Positions 18,311-28,329 of a stretch of 64,000 nt of DNA are shown here, piece by piece (position 1 is the first letter of the stretch; each line of letters begins with the position of its first letter). The notes below the pieces were generated by a model. That model was not told where the DNA came from. It ran no database searches and saw nothing but the letters and a program-made list of their open reading frames with translations. The stretch is from Flexivirga alba (GTDB lineage: Bacteria > Actinomycetota > Actinomycetes > Actinomycetales > Dermatophilaceae). The stretch is from positions 2,604,001 to 2,668,000 of the forward strand of contig NZ_JBHSWH010000001.1 in the NCBI RefSeq assembly GCF_042661025.1, given 5' to 3'. The translations under genes were made by a program, and so were the position numbers.

Positions 18311-18339
18311 ATGTTCTGCGCCCCGAATCGTTTTATAAT
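18311..18339 (+). promoter_or_regulatory. Predicted sigA promoter
   Basis: A perfect TATAAT lies at 18334-18339, rare in DNA of this composition. The -35 region (about 18311-18316) is weak. The first transcribed base would be near 18346, leaving a leader of about 135 bases before the GTG at 18481. The rest of 18227-18480 holds no gene. Confidence 0.5.
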
Positions 18340-18480
18340 GGTGTGGAAGCGCACGAAACCGAGCCGGACCAGCCCGGGAAACGGTCGCTTCGAAACCCCC
18401 AACCTCGGTCAGCCGTCATCCCCGGACGGCAACATAGTGGTGTCCGTGCACCACGGGCCGACAGTTTCGGAAGGTAGTTA

Positions 18481-20012
18481 GTGGACCCCGTGTCAAAGAC
18501 CCCGGAGCGCCGGCATTGCCGGCGGAGTTCGCGCATCCGGCTCTGCAGCAGTTGATCGCAGCCGGCCAAACGAGCGGCTCGATCGACAGCTCGCAGCTCA
18601 AGGATGCTCTGGAAGCCAGTGAGATCGCGCCCAACCGGATGAAGACCGTGTTGCGCGCCCTTGACGAGCACGGCATCGCCGTGACGCTCGACTCCGAGCA
18701 CGCGGCCCGCGCTGTCGCGACGACCACGACCCGACGCGGGACCAGCCAGAAGTCTGCCGCGAAGAAGACCACGGCCAAGAAGGCCGACGACAGCGGCGCT
18801 GACGACGAGGCTAAGCCGGTCAAGAAGGCTGCCGCGAAGAAGACCACCGCCAAGAAGGTTGCTGCCGACGAGAACAGCGCCGAGGACGAGATGCCGGTCA
18901 AGAAGGCTGCTGCGAAGAAGACGGCCGCCAAGAAGACGGCCGGCCGCCGCAAGACCGGCGAGGTCATCCTCGAGCCGACCGCGGAGGACGCGAAGGACGA
19001 GGAAGAGCCCAAGAAGGAAGAGAAGACCAGCGCGTCCGGTGCATTCGTCATCCGACAGGACGACGAGGACGACGCACCCGCGCAGCAGGTCGTCACCGCC
19101 GGTGCGACGGCCGACCCAGTCAAGGACTACCTGAAGCAGATCGGCAAGGTCGCCCTGCTGAACGCTGAGCAGGAGGTCGAGCTCGCCAAGCGCATCGAGG
19201 CCGGCCTGTTCGCCGAGGAGCAGCTGAACTCCGGCGGCAAGATCGAGATGAAGCTCAAGCGTGAGCTGTGGTGGATCGCCCAGGACGGCAAGAAGGCCAA
19301 GAACCACCTGCTGGAGGCCAACCTTCGTCTGGTTGTGTCCCTGGCCAAGCGCTACACCGGCCGCGGCATGCTCTTCCTCGACCTGATCCAGGAGGGCAAC
19401 CTCGGTCTGATCCGTGCGGTCGAGAAGTTCGACTACACCAAGGGTTACAAGTTCTCGACCTACGCCACCTGGTGGATCCGTCAGGCGATCACCCGTGCCA
19501 TGGCCGACCAGGCTCGCACGATCCGTATTCCGGTGCACATGGTCGAGGTCATCAACAAGCTGGCCCGCGTGCAGCGTCAGATGCTGCAGGACCTGGGCCG
19601 CGAGCCCACTCCGGAAGAGCTCGCCAAGGAGCTCGACATGACCCCGGAGAAGGTCGTCGAGGTCCAGAAGTACGGCCGCGAGCCGATCTCCCTGCACACC
19701 CCGCTCGGCGAGGACGGCGACAGCGAGTTCGGTGACCTCATCGAAGACTCCGAAGCCGTCGTGCCCGCCGACGCCGTCAGCTTCACGCTGCTGCAGGAGC
19801 AGTTGCACTCGGTCCTCGACACGCTGTCCGAGCGCGAGGCCGGCGTCGTCTCGATGCGCTTCGGCCTGACCGACGGCCAGCCGAAGACGCTCGACGAGAT
19901 CGGCAAGGTCTATGGCGTCACCCGCGAGCGGATCCGCCAGATCGAGTCCAAGACCATGAGCAAGCTGCGTCACCCGTCGCGCTCGCAGGTTCTGCGCGAC
20001 TACCTCGACTGA
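18481..20012 (+). CDS. sigA: Primary RNA polymerase sigma factor (sigma-70, SigA/HrdB type), -1 shift near the start
   Basis: The body carries sigma 1.2 (D-P-V-K-D-Y-L-K-Q-I-G), region 2 (N-L-R-L-V-V-S-L-A-K-R-Y, then F-S-T-Y-A-T-W-W-I-R-Q-A-I), region 3, and region 4 (L-D-E-I-G-K-V-Y-G-V-T-R-E-R-I-R-Q-I-E). The N-terminal third holds an Ala/Lys-rich stretch of A-A-K-K-T-T-A-K-K units. The likely start is GTG 18481, twelve bases after GGAAGG. To join it to the body, one C is needed at 18510-18511 (T-P-E-R then P-A-L-P-A-E-F). Without that, the first in-frame start is TTG 18516. Since the gene is essential, the printed shift is almost certainly a sequence error. Confidence 0.93.
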
Positions 20013-20034
20013 TCCTTCTGCTGCGACATCTCGC

Positions 20035-20085
20035 GGCATACAGGAAGCCCCGACGAACAAGTTCGTCGGGGGCTTCCTGTATGCC
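20035..20085 (+). terminator. Terminator-like hairpin after sigA
   Basis: The arms GGCATACAGGAAGCCCC-GACGAAC and GTTCGTCGGGGGCTTCCTGTATGCC pair over 24 bases with a two-base loop. The only mismatch is four C against five G, again consistent with a lost base in a run. No T-run follows. Confidence 0.65.
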
Positions 20086-20366
20086 GGTCGTCGTCTCCGC
20101 TCGCCGTCGACTTGACGTTCGCTTGCGTGATCTGGGCTGTCGCGGGTGCTGGTCGCCTTTTCCGCGGATGGTGCCGGCCTTGCCGCGCACGTCCTGCGGG
20201 GCCGTGCCAGTGTGCCGATGGATCGCGGCGCTTGGCCCAGCAGCTGGTGCGCTCGGGCGCACGTCTTGCCGGGCCTTGACGTGGGCGGCGGCGCGGAAGC
20301 GGGTTCGACCTGCAGGAGGTGCGCCATCGTCATGCTCGAGCCGCGCTCGCAGTAGATGATGGCGCA
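20086..20366. other. Intergenic stretch, nothing recognised
   Basis: Lies between the sigA terminator and the methyltransferase start. Frames open on both strands but none shows a family motif. A possible -10 (TAGATGAT, near 20353) lies just before the methyltransferase ATG. Confidence 0.4.
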
Positions 20367-21119
20367 ATGGCCGTGAACCGAGGGTCCCCGGAATGGTATG
20401 CGCAGTTGTATGCCGACGCACGCGCCGGATCCTCGAAGGTGATGTGGGATCACGGCGAACCGACGCCATACCTCCTCGACTGGCTGGGGGAACGATTCGC
20501 TGCTGGTGGTCGTCGTGGTCGTGCGGTTGTCATCGGCTGTGCGTATGGCGACGACGCGGAACCGGTGGCGTCATACGGCTTCGACGTGACGGCGTTCGAC
20601 GTCTCGGTGACGGCTGTCGAGATCGCGCTCACGCGCAACCCGGGGTCGGCGGTCGACTATCGGCACGCCGACGTGGTGGATCTGCCGTCGGAGTGGCTCG
20701 GTGCGTTTGACCTGGTGATCGAGTGCACGACTTTGCAGAGCTTGCCGCCGGAGCTTCACGAGGCAGCCGCCACGAGCGTCGCCTCCTTGTGTGCACTGGA
20801 TGGCGAAGTGCTGGTGATAGCCCGGTGCCCAAGTGAAGTTGATCCGCCCGGCCCGCCGTGGCTGCTTACGGAGCAGGAAGTGGGCCGAGTCGCCGTCGAT
20901 GGTGTCCGGCTCACCCGCCTGCGCCGGATCCCGATGCGTGGCGGTGACCGGTGGGTGGGGAGTTCGCACGCCCGAGTGCAAGTCGCCTCGAGTGAACCGA
21001 TCGGCGATCTGCGTCAACCGCTCGCAGCGCGCCTCCCGGCCGGTGGGAACGGGCGACTTCAGCGACGTCGTATGCCGAGCAGCCGCGCCGGCCACTCGAC
21101 GACCCGCCCGACGCCTTGA
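20367..21119 (+). CDS. Class I SAM-dependent methyltransferase, 3' end frameshifted
   Basis: Motif I V-V-I-G-C-A-Y-G-D-D-A-E is at about residues 54-65, motif II (F-D-V-T-A-F-D-V-S) follows, and motif IV F-D-L-V-I-E-C-T-T-L is near 115-124. The substrate is unknown. The printed frame continues to 21119 and overlaps the convergent transglutaminase gene by 61 bases. Adding one G to the run at 20957-20960 turns the end into V-G-E-F-A-R-P-S-A-S-R-L-E with a stop at 20995. That resembles the usual W-x-x-E-F-x-R-P ending of such enzymes and removes the overlap. I therefore think the real protein is about 210 residues. Confidence 0.78.
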   Translation: MAVNRGSPEWYAQLYADARAGSSKVMWDHGEPTPYLLDWLGERFAAGGRRGRAVVIGCAYGDDAEPVASYGFDVTAFDVSVTAVEIALTRNPGSAVDYRHADVVDLPSEWLGAFDLVIECTTLQSLPPELHEAAATSVASLCALDGEVLVIARCPSEVDPPGPPWLLTEQEVGRVAVDGVRLTRLRRIPMRGGDRWVGSSHARVQVASSEPIGDLRQPLAARLPAGGNGRLQRRRMPSSRAGHSTTRPTP

Positions 21120-23356
21120 GCGAAGACCGCGCGACCGGACGCGGGCAGGATCGCCGAGCCGATCCGCTGCGGCCAGGACTGCTGGCGCCGTACGCCGTCG
21201 AGGACCTCGCGCGCTTGCGGGTCGATCGAGGTCGCAGCCGTGCCGGGAGCGGCATACCTCTCCTGTTCGAGGGTCTGCACCGCACTGTGCAGCGCATCCA
21301 GGCCGGCAGGGGGCAGTGCGGCACGCGACCGGTAGTATCGCTCGGTCGCGCGTGGCGACGACTCGGCGTCCGGGGGCGGTATGCCGAGGTCGCCGAGCCG
21401 GGTCTGCAGCACCTGCCACTGTGCTTCGACCGGCCGGTGCTCGCGCAGCCGGGCGCTGATCGACTCACGGTGCCGGCGAGCCAGCAGCGGCAGCACGAGC
21501 GCGCCGAGCAGACCGACGACCAGCACCAGCAGGATCACCAGGAGGTTCCCGGCCCAGTCGATGTGACGCCCGCCGGAGGACGACTTCGGTGTCGTCGAAG
21601 CGGTCTTCGACGGTGTGGCGGAGGGTGCTGCCGCCGAAGACTTCGGCGCGGTCGACTGTGCCGACGGAGCGTGTCCCACGGCGCCACCGCTGCTGGTCTG
21701 GGTCGTGTATGTCGGAGCGGCGCCCGTGTGGCTGCCGGGTGTCGGCTCGAAACGGGTCCAGCCCAGACCGCGCAGGAAGAGCTCCGGCCAGGCGTGTGCG
21801 TTGGACTGCACGACGGTGTAGGTGTCGTTGGCCGCCGGTGTGCCCGGCAGGAAACCCAACGCCATCCGGGCCGGGATGCCGTCGGCGCGGGCGAGCATGA
21901 TCATCGCCGTGGCGAACTGCGTGCAGTAACCCTTCTTGGTGACCAGGAAGTTGGACAACGGGTCCAGCTTCTTGCCGTTCGCGGTCTGGGTCGCCGCGAG
22001 CGTCAGCGAGTAGGTGAACGAGCTGGAGCGCAGGTAGTCCTGAATGCGCACGGCCTGGTCGAAGGAGTTCTTGCCGCCGAGACTCCCGGCCAGGGCACGC
22101 ACCCGCGATGCCGACTTCGGGTCGAGCCGCAGCGTCTCGCTGAACTTCTGCGGGTCCGCCTTGCCGGGCTGGTAGGCGTCACGCTGCGGGATCCGATAGT
22201 CCAGCGCGTAGGACTTCGCCGCCTTGGTGACGTACGGCTGTTGCGTGGTGGGCGAGTAGCCCCACTGCGACTGCCCGAAGTCTCCGGCCTCGATCGGGAA
22301 TGGCGCCGGCACGTTCGGTGCCGCCATCGTGTTGTCGCTGACCTGCATGTGCTCGACATACGCGTCCTTTGTCGTGACCGATCCGTCCGGCGGTGGCAAT
22401 GGCTGGCCGTTGGGGCTGATGACCAGGCCGGTCGCCTTGGGGAAGTCACGCCACTCGCCGTTGGCGTAGGTGCCGCCGGCGGTCACCCGCAGCGGCGGGG
22501 GAGACACGTCGGTCGTCTTGAAGGTGAGCACCGGTGTGCCGTTGGTCTTGCGCAGATCCTTGGCCAGGTTGACGGTCGTGCTGAAGGCGACGACGCCCTC
22601 GCCGCCGCCGTGCCCACCCCGGCCCAAGCCCTTGGCGAAATAGTGCGGTCCGGAGCTCGGCAACAGCACCGGCACGATCAACGCCAACAGGATCGTCACG
22701 ATGCCGAGGGCCCTGGCCACGGACGCCAGACCGGCCAGCCCGAGTTGGTCCTCGTGCAGGGTCGGGGTGAGGGCGCGAGCGCGCACCGACGACCAGCCAC
22801 GGACCAGAACCCCGCTGCCGTGCGCGAGCATCGTCAGCCACGCGGCGGCCAGCATGATGAAGAAGATCGGGTTGAGCGCCGAGCCGGTGTTGGACGTCGA
22901 CAGCATGTAGATGACCATCATCGGCACACCGGCCAGGGCCGGCTGACGGCTGGTCACCGCGAGGAAGTCGATGCCGATGGCGAGCCCGGGAACGATCAGC
23001 TCCAGCATCATCAACAGCCCCGGCGTGACCGGGGCCGGCACCGACGATTGCCGGACCGTGTCATTGGCCTCCTGCACGAGATCGTGTATGGCGGAGACGA
23101 GCGTCGAGTCCAGGTGATCGTGGACGTTCAACAGCGCCACCACCACGAGCAGCACCACCACCTGCACGAGCAGGATGACGGCCGCAGACGCCCGGGTCGT
23201 GCGCATCGCGGCGCCGACCAGCCCGATGAAGGCGGAGAGCAGGATCAGCGCCCACAGCCACGAGCCGCCCTGCAGCAAGGTCGTCAACGGCCAGATCGCG
23301 ACGACGGTCCCGACGAATGCCAGTGCCGTCTCACTAAGTCGTGCCCGTGCGATCAC
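21059..23356 (-). CDS. Transglutaminase-like membrane protein (TgpA/DUF3488 type)
   Basis: 765 residues. Five or six membrane segments lie in the first 230 residues. A large exported region follows with the transglutaminase core: C478 in K-K-G-Y-C-T-Q-F-A, H521 in S-N-A-H-A-W-P-E-L, then G-W-T-R-F-E-P-T-P with the acidic third residue. After a Ser/Thr/Pro-rich linker comes one more membrane helix (about 625-650) and a cytoplasmic tail. The start overlaps the DUF58 stop by ATGA. With moxR and DUF58 upstream this is the standard actinobacterial three-gene operon, whose exact role in the envelope is unknown. Confidence 0.9.
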   Translation of the reverse strand: MIARARLSETALAFVGTVVAIWPLTTLLQGGSWLWALILLSAFIGLVGAAMRTTRASAAVILLVQVVVLLVVVALLNVHDHLDSTLVSAIHDLVQEANDTVRQSSVPAPVTPGLLMMLELIVPGLAIGIDFLAVTSRQPALAGVPMMVIYMLSTSNTGSALNPIFFIMLAAAWLTMLAHGSGVLVRGWSSVRARALTPTLHEDQLGLAGLASVARALGIVTILLALIVPVLLPSSGPHYFAKGLGRGGHGGGEGVVAFSTTVNLAKDLRKTNGTPVLTFKTTDVSPPPLRVTAGGTYANGEWRDFPKATGLVISPNGQPLPPPDGSVTTKDAYVEHMQVSDNTMAAPNVPAPFPIEAGDFGQSQWGYSPTTQQPYVTKAAKSYALDYRIPQRDAYQPGKADPQKFSETLRLDPKSASRVRALAGSLGGKNSFDQAVRIQDYLRSSSFTYSLTLAATQTANGKKLDPLSNFLVTKKGYCTQFATAMIMLARADGIPARMALGFLPGTPAANDTYTVVQSNAHAWPELFLRGLGWTRFEPTPGSHTGAAPTYTTQTSSGGAVGHAPSAQSTAPKSSAAAPSATPSKTASTTPKSSSGGRHIDWAGNLLVILLVLVVGLLGALVLPLLARRHRESISARLREHRPVEAQWQVLQTRLGDLGIPPPDAESSPRATERYYRSRAALPPAGLDALHSAVQTLEQERYAAPGTAATSIDPQAREVLDGVRRQQSWPQRIGSAILPASGRAVFAQGVGRVVEWPARLLGIRRR

Positions 23357-24620
23357 AGCGAACCCACCTGCACCAGTGCCTTGTTGGTGACCGTCGTCCA
23401 GGCCTGCAGGATCGACAGTTTCGGGTCGACGATCACTACGCGCCAGCCAGCGGCGGCCAGCTGGTCGCGCACGCGCACGGCGGCCTCACTCGGCCCGTCG
23501 GCATGGCTGTTCTCGAACGCCGCACTGTCCAGCACGAAGCCCAACGCGGCCGCGCCCGGCTGGCGCAAACCGGCCAGCTCGGTGCCGGCGTCGTCCTCGC
23601 CGGCGGCCACGACTGCGGCGACGAGCCGGCCGGCGGTGGCCCGGTCCTGACCCGCCGACAGCATCCGGGTGAAGTCCTGGTCCGTGCCCAGCGTGGCCGA
23701 TGCGAGGTCCTCGATCATCTCCGTCGTCGATCGCTCGATCAGGTCAATGTTGGTGGCGTGCAACGCTTCTCGCGTCACCAGCTGGGTGCGGTAGCCCAAT
23801 TCGTCCAGCCGCACCAGCACCGAGGCGACGGCGCTGACGGCCCACTCGAAGGAGCTCGCCGCACCGGTGCCACCATGCGCCGACTCGCGTGAGTCGAGCA
23901 GCACCAGCGCCGACCGGCGGGCCGGCCGGTCCTCCTGACGCACCATCAGTTCGCCGCGGTGCGCGGTCGCCGGCCAGTGGACCCTCCGCAGGTCGTCGCC
24001 GTCGTGATAGGTGCGGATGCTGACGTCCTCCTCACCGTGCAACGCCACCATCTGCGGGGTCTCGCCGTCGTTGCCGACGCCGGAGCCGGGCGGGTGCGCC
24101 GCGCCCAGTGGGACGACTCGGGGCAGAACGAGCAGTTCATCGGTGCGCTCCAGTGAGCGCGTCACGAACGTCAGGCCGAAGGGGTCGCGCTGCGTCAGCG
24201 CGACCGGGCCGAGCGTGTAGCGGCCACGCAGGTGACTGCGCACGACATATGTGACCTCGCGCGTCGCGCCCGGTTCGAGCCTGGCGACCACGAAACGCGG
24301 CCGGTCGCCGAGGACGTAGTCGATACGTTCTTCGGCCAGGTAGAGCCGGCTGGAGCGGTGATCGATGTTGGTGAACGTCACCTGCACCTCGGCGCGTTCA
24401 TCGGGTATGGCGGTCGGTGGCGTCACCGTGCGGTGCACCTCGATGCGTGGCGCGGGCCGCCGGGCGAAGACGAGCGCGAGCAACGCCAACACGATCAGCA
24501 GCACGCCGACCCGCACGATGTCCTCGAAGCCGAGGACGAGTCCGGCGGCGCCGAGCACGATGCCGGCGGTGAGGAACCCCGGCCGAGGCCGGTGAAGGTA
24601 TGACGCCGCGGTCCGGCCAT
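23353..24620 (-). CDS. DUF58 protein (von Willebrand A-like), -1 shift near the N-terminus
   Basis: It has N-terminal membrane helices, then a beta-sandwich, then the DUF58 signature with D-P-F-G-L and the R-x-Y-H-D-G-D-D-L-R-R-V-H-W block, followed by a vWA-like end. As printed the frame opens at 24558. The natural start is the ATG at 24620, which overlaps the moxR stop as TGATG. Reading from it gives M-A-G-P-R-R-H-T-F-T-G-L-G-R-G, then needs one extra G at the run 24577-24580 to continue F-L-T-A-G-I-V-L-G. It is cotranscribed with moxR and the transglutaminase gene. Confidence 0.87.
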
Positions 24621-25633
24621 CAGCGGGGGCCGGTTGGGACCGCCACGCGTCGCACGATCTCGGTCAGCACACCGCCGACACCGCGATGCAGGTGCTGGTT
24701 GTCGCTGGTCAGGATCACGCGGTGTGCGAGCACCGGCCCGACGAGCCGCTGCACGTCCTCGGGGATGACGTGGTCGCGGCCGGACAGAGCCGCGACGGCA
24801 CGGGCGGCGCGCAACAGTTGCAGCGATGCACGCGGCGACGCGCCCAGCCGCAGCGCACTGCTGTCGCGGGTCGCGCCGGCGATGTCGACGATGTATTGAC
24901 GCAGCGCCGGGCTGGCGTGGACCTCGGTGACGCGCCGCGCCATCCGCTGGACGGTGGCGCCGTCGGTGACCGGAGTCAGCCGGTCCAGCGGCGGCAGGCC
25001 GCCGTGCACGTTGAGCATCTCCAGCTCCGCGGCGGCGGTCGGGTAGCCCATCGAGATGCGCGCCATGAAGCGGTCGCGCTGCGCTTCGGGCAGCGGGTAG
25101 GTGCCTTCCATCTCGATGGGGTTCTGGGTGGCCATCACCATGAAAGGCTCACGCAGCCGGTAGGTGTCGCCGTCGACGGTGACCTGGCCTTCTTCCATGC
25201 ACTCCAGCAGTGCCGACTGCGTCTTGGGCGACGCGCGGTTGATCTCGTCGCCGACCACGATGTTGGCGAAGATCGCGCCGCGCCGGAATTCGAAGGTGCG
25301 GCTGTCCTGGTTGAAGACGCTGACCCCGGTCACGTCGCTGGGCAGTAGGTCGGGGGTGAATTGGATGCGGCGCATCGGCGAGTCGATCGACCGGGCGAGT
25401 GCCTTGGCCAGCATCGTCTTGCCGGTGCCGGGCACGTCCTCCAGCAGCAGGTGACCGCCGGCGAGCAGCACCACCACGGCCGTCTCGATGACTTCGGACT
25501 TGCCCTCGATCACCGAGGACACAGCCCGGTGTATGGCGCTCGCCACCTGCTGGACGTCGTCGATCGTGGCGGGCGGGCTGGGGGTGGCTGCGGCCTCCGG
25601 GGTGACGGAGTCCGTGTGGGCTGTGGCGGGCAT
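24620..25633 (-). CDS. MoxR-family AAA+ ATPase
   Basis: 337 residues. Walker A is L-E-D-V-P-G-T-G-K-T (about 64-73) and Walker B is V-V-G-D-E-I-N-R-A (about 126-134). The sensor segment A-T-Q-N-P-I-E-M-E-G-T-Y-P-L-P-E-A-Q-x-D-R-F is near 168-188. MoxR ATPases act as chaperones for vWA-domain partners, here the DUF58 product encoded immediately downstream. It is the first gene of the operon and is divergent from mraZ. Confidence 0.93.
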   Translation of the reverse strand: MPATAHTDSVTPEAAATPSPPATIDDVQQVASAIHRAVSSVIEGKSEVIETAVVVLLAGGHLLLEDVPGTGKTMLAKALARSIDSPMRRIQFTPDLLPSDVTGVSVFNQDSRTFEFRRGAIFANIVVGDEINRASPKTQSALLECMEEGQVTVDGDTYRLREPFMVMATQNPIEMEGTYPLPEAQRDRFMARISMGYPTAAAELEMLNVHGGLPPLDRLTPVTDGATVQRMARRVTEVHASPALRQYIVDIAGATRDSSALRLGASPRASLQLLRAARAVAALSGRDHVIPEDVQRLVGPVLAHRVILTSDNQHLHRGVGGVLTEIVRRVAVPTGPR

Positions 25634-26012
25634 GTCTCGATCCTGCCTGATGGGCGGCCAGCGGTCACCTCATTCGGTCAACGACAAGGCCCAAATCGTG
25701 ATCGACGTGGCCGGAGAGAGGGCAATTTGCGGCAGCCCCACTCTTCCCCACGGCGCCGGGAGCAGGGCGTCAATGCCACCCCGCGGTCGGCCGATTCGCC
25801 GCAATGACGCGGGTCCCACGCCAACCGCTGAGTCGGCCGACGCGGCTCGGTACCCAGCGGGCGATTTTTCCCCACCGTGCCCCACTGCCTCTGACCTGCG
25901 CAGATGCTCGATTTCGAGCGGCGACAGGCCTGCAGAGGGGCGACAGGTGGGGGAAGTGGGTTAGAGTGGGGCACGTTGGTGAGCGGGCGGCAAATGGGAG
26001 GAGGTGCGGTCG
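25634..26012. other. Intergenic region between divergent moxR and mraZ
   Basis: 379 bases with no convincing gene. It should hold the moxR promoter on the left and the division-cluster promoter with MraZ boxes at 25940-25973 on the right. Confidence 0.6.
25940..25973 (+). promoter_or_regulatory. Division-cluster promoter with three MraZ-box repeats
   Basis: TGGG starts at 25948, 25957 and 25967, giving spacings of 9 and 10. Known MraZ operators are TGGGN repeats at 10-base spacing just before mraZ. A GCGACA (25940-25945), a 16-base spacer and TAGAGT (25962-25967) could be the promoter, overlapping the boxes, which fits autorepression. The nine-base interval contains a five-G run and may have lost a base like other runs here. 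Confidence 0.65.
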
Positions 26013-26447
26013 ATGTTTCTCGGCACGCACACTCCTCGCCTGGACGAGAAGGGGCGTCTTGCGCTGCCCGCCAAATTCCGCGAGAAGCTCGCCGGCGGCC
26101 TGGTCATCACCCGTGGCCAGGAGCATTGCCTCTACGTGTTCGCCATGGCCGACTTCGAGAAGTTGACCGAGCAGATGAGCAACACCCCGGTGACCAACCG
26201 GGCGGTCCGCAACTTCCAGCGCGTGCTGCTGTCCGCGGCTTCGGACGAGATTCCCGACAAGCAGGGGCGCGTGACGATTCCCGCGGTGCTGCGCGACTAC
26301 GCCGGACTCGCCAAGGAGTGCACGGTCATCGGCACCGGCAACCGGGTCGAGGTGTGGGACACCGCGGCCTGGAACGACTTCCTCGCGGCAACCGAGGACG
26401 ACTTCGCCGATCAGGGCGAGGAGGTGATCCCTGGCGGGCTGTTCTGA
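26013..26447 (+). CDS. mraZ: Transcriptional regulator MraZ
   Basis: 144 residues from ATG 26013, with GGGAGGAGG eight bases before it; a GTG at 26004 overlaps that site. It has two AbrB-like halves: M-F-L-G-T-H-T-P-R-L-D-E-K-G-R-L-A-L-P-A at the start and D-K-Q-G-R-V-T-I-P-A-V-L-R near 86-98. MraZ binds TGGGN repeats upstream of its own gene and represses the division cluster. It is the first gene of the cluster. Confidence 0.95.
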   Translation: MFLGTHTPRLDEKGRLALPAKFREKLAGGLVITRGQEHCLYVFAMADFEKLTEQMSNTPVTNRAVRNFQRVLLSAASDEIPDKQGRVTIPAVLRDYAGLAKECTVIGTGNRVEVWDTAAWNDFLAATEDDFADQGEEVIPGGLF

Positions 26448-26623
26448 TTCTCGGCCTCCATCCGCTTCTCGGGCGACTGATTCCGGCGCACCTTCCCCGG
26501 TGCCGGACTCACCGACCGAACGTTCGAGCGGCTGGGGACCAAGGCTCAGAAACGACCGACAGGGATCACCGACAACACAGGATCACCGCACACACGATGA
26601 CGATCGCGCAGAGGGAGATGGGT

Positions 26624-27622
26624 GTGACCGCACGAGGCGCAGCCGACCGGCATACGCCGGTGCTCGCCGCCCGGATCACCGATCTGCTCGCGCCGGCCCT
26701 GGATCACCCCGGCGCCGTCTTCCTCGACGGCACGCTCGGCATGGGCGGTCACACCGAGGCGATCCTGACCGCGTGCCCGCAGACAACGGTCTACGGGGTC
26801 GACCGCGACACCGATGCACTGCATATGGCGGGGGAGCGTCTAGCGTCATACGGCGACCGCTTCCGGCCGGTGCATTCGGTGTATGACGAGGCCGTCGACG
26901 CGCTCGCCGAACTCGGCGTGACGGCGATTGACGGTGCACTCTTCGACCTGGGCGTCTCCTCCCTGCAGCTGGACGAGACCGACCGCGGCTTCGCCTACAG
27001 CGTCGACGCGCCGCTGGACATGCGGATGGACCAGACCACCGGCCAGACCGCCGCCGACGTCCTCAACAGTTACCCCGCGGCCGACCTCGAACGCATCCTG
27101 CGGGTGTATGGCGAAGAGCGTTTCGCCCGCAAGATCGCCGGGGCGATCGTGCGTGAGCGGGACAAGGAACCCTTCACCGACTCCGCGCGGCTCGTGGAGT
27201 TGCTGCGCCGGGTCATCCCGGCAGCGTCCCAGCGAACCAGCGGCCACCCGGGCAAGCGCACCTTCCAAGCGCTGCGCATCGAGGTCAACGCCGAACTCGC
27301 CTCCTGGGAGGCGGCGTTGCCGGCCGCGGTCGACGCACTCGCGGTGGGTGGTCGGATCGCCGTTTTGTCGTACCACTCGCTGGAGGACCGGATCACCAAG
27401 CGCGCGCTGACGGCCGGTGCCACGAGCACAGCGCCACCGGACCTGCCGGTCGAGCTGCCGGAGCACGCGCCATACCTGAAGCTGCTCACCCGAGGCGGGG
27501 AGCAGCCCAGTGCCGAGGAAATAGCTGACAACCCGCGCGCGGCGTCCGCACGGTTGCGCGCCGCCGAACGTATTCTCCCCACAAACCGTGGGGTCCGATC
27601 AAGGACGAAGGGACTCCGTTGA
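26624..27622 (+). CDS. rsmH: 16S rRNA (cytosine-1402-N4) methyltransferase
   Basis: 332 residues from GTG 26624, preceded by GAGGGAG; ATGs at 26597 and 26618 are alternatives. It has H-T-P-V-L at the N-terminus, motif I D-G-T-L-G-M-G-G-H-T, the F-D-L-G-V-S-S-L-Q-L-D block, H-P-G-K-R-T-F-Q-A-L-R-I and S-Y-H-S-L-E-D-R near the end. It methylates C1402 in the ribosomal P site. The stop overlaps the ftsL ATG as TGATG. Confidence 0.95.
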   Translation: MTARGAADRHTPVLAARITDLLAPALDHPGAVFLDGTLGMGGHTEAILTACPQTTVYGVDRDTDALHMAGERLASYGDRFRPVHSVYDEAVDALAELGVTAIDGALFDLGVSSLQLDETDRGFAYSVDAPLDMRMDQTTGQTAADVLNSYPAADLERILRVYGEERFARKIAGAIVRERDKEPFTDSARLVELLRRVIPAASQRTSGHPGKRTFQALRIEVNAELASWEAALPAAVDALAVGGRIAVLSYHSLEDRITKRALTAGATSTAPPDLPVELPEHAPYLKLLTRGGEQPSAEEIADNPRAASARLRAAERILPTNRGVRSRTKGLR

Positions 27623-28308
27623 TGAGCCAGCTGACGCTCCCACGGCCCGCCGCAAGGGCCACCCGAACGGCACAGCCTGCCCGCCGTACAACGCCGAGCA
27701 CGCCGCGACTTCGGGTCGTCGAGACCCAGGATGCCGCCGAGCACACTGGCGTCGGGTTCGTCGTCCTGTGCGTGCTCCTGCTGGTCGGCGGCCTCATCTC
27801 GCTGCTGCTGCTCAACACCAATCGGGCTCAGTCGTCCTTCGCGATCGAGAAGCTCCAGGCGAAGTCGGCGACCCTCACCGACGAGCAGCAACAGCTCGCC
27901 AGCGACATCGATGCGCAGTCCGCGCCGCAGCAACTGGCGCTGCGGGCGCAGAAGATGGGGCTGGAGCCGGCGAGCACGGTCCGCTACGTACGCAAGGCAG
28001 ATGGCACCGTACTCGGCGTGGCGAAACGGTCCGGTAAGGACTCCGCGATTACGGTGGGCACGCTGCCATCGACACCCGCTTCGCGGGCTGCGGGCGCGGC
28101 AGTCAGCGCGGCCTCTTCGGGCCTGCTGGTGACCAAGCCCCAGACCTTGAAGGTGGAGAAGGCGAAGCCAGAAACGGCCACCAAATCCACACCGCCCGCC
28201 AAAAACGCGAAGAAGCCCGCCACGTCCAACTCCGCCAAGAAGAACCCCGACAGGTCGGGCAAGACCACCAAGACGGGTAAGACCAAAACCGCAGCAAAGC
28301 CCAAGTAG
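27622..28308 (+). CDS. ftsL: FtsL-like septum protein
   Basis: 228 residues: a basic N-terminus, one membrane helix at about 45-66 (G-V-G-F-V-V-L-C-V-L-L-L-V-G-G-L), then a short coiled coil (about 70-110) with A-P-Q-Q-L-A-L-R-A-Q-K-M-G-L. This matches the FtsL/DivIC family. The C-terminal half is a Lys/Ala/Thr-rich disordered exported tail, unusually long for FtsL. The call rests on position between rsmH and ftsI and on topology, since the sequence itself is poorly conserved. Confidence 0.82.
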   Translation: MSQLTLPRPAARATRTAQPARRTTPSTPRLRVVETQDAAEHTGVGFVVLCVLLLVGGLISLLLLNTNRAQSSFAIEKLQAKSATLTDEQQQLASDIDAQSAPQQLALRAQKMGLEPASTVRYVRKADGTVLGVAKRSGKDSAITVGTLPSTPASRAAGAAVSAASSGLLVTKPQTLKVEKAKPETATKSTPPAKNAKKPATSNSAKKNPDRSGKTTKTGKTKTAAKPK

Positions 28309-28329
28309 CCGATCATCGCGAGGTAGACA

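Noticed and set aside
18333..20453. Long open frame of about 700 codons on the minus strand opposite sigA
   Set aside because: It mirrors the sigA codon pattern, has no family motif and covers an essential gene; a typical high-GC antisense frame.
19918..20469. Minus-strand Arg-rich frame after sigA
   Set aside because: No motif, overlaps the end of sigA and its terminator; composition is that of a noncoding frame.
21116..23650. Plus-strand open frame of 844 codons
   Set aside because: Antisense to the transglutaminase gene, Arg/Gln-rich with no domain; shadow of real coding sequence.
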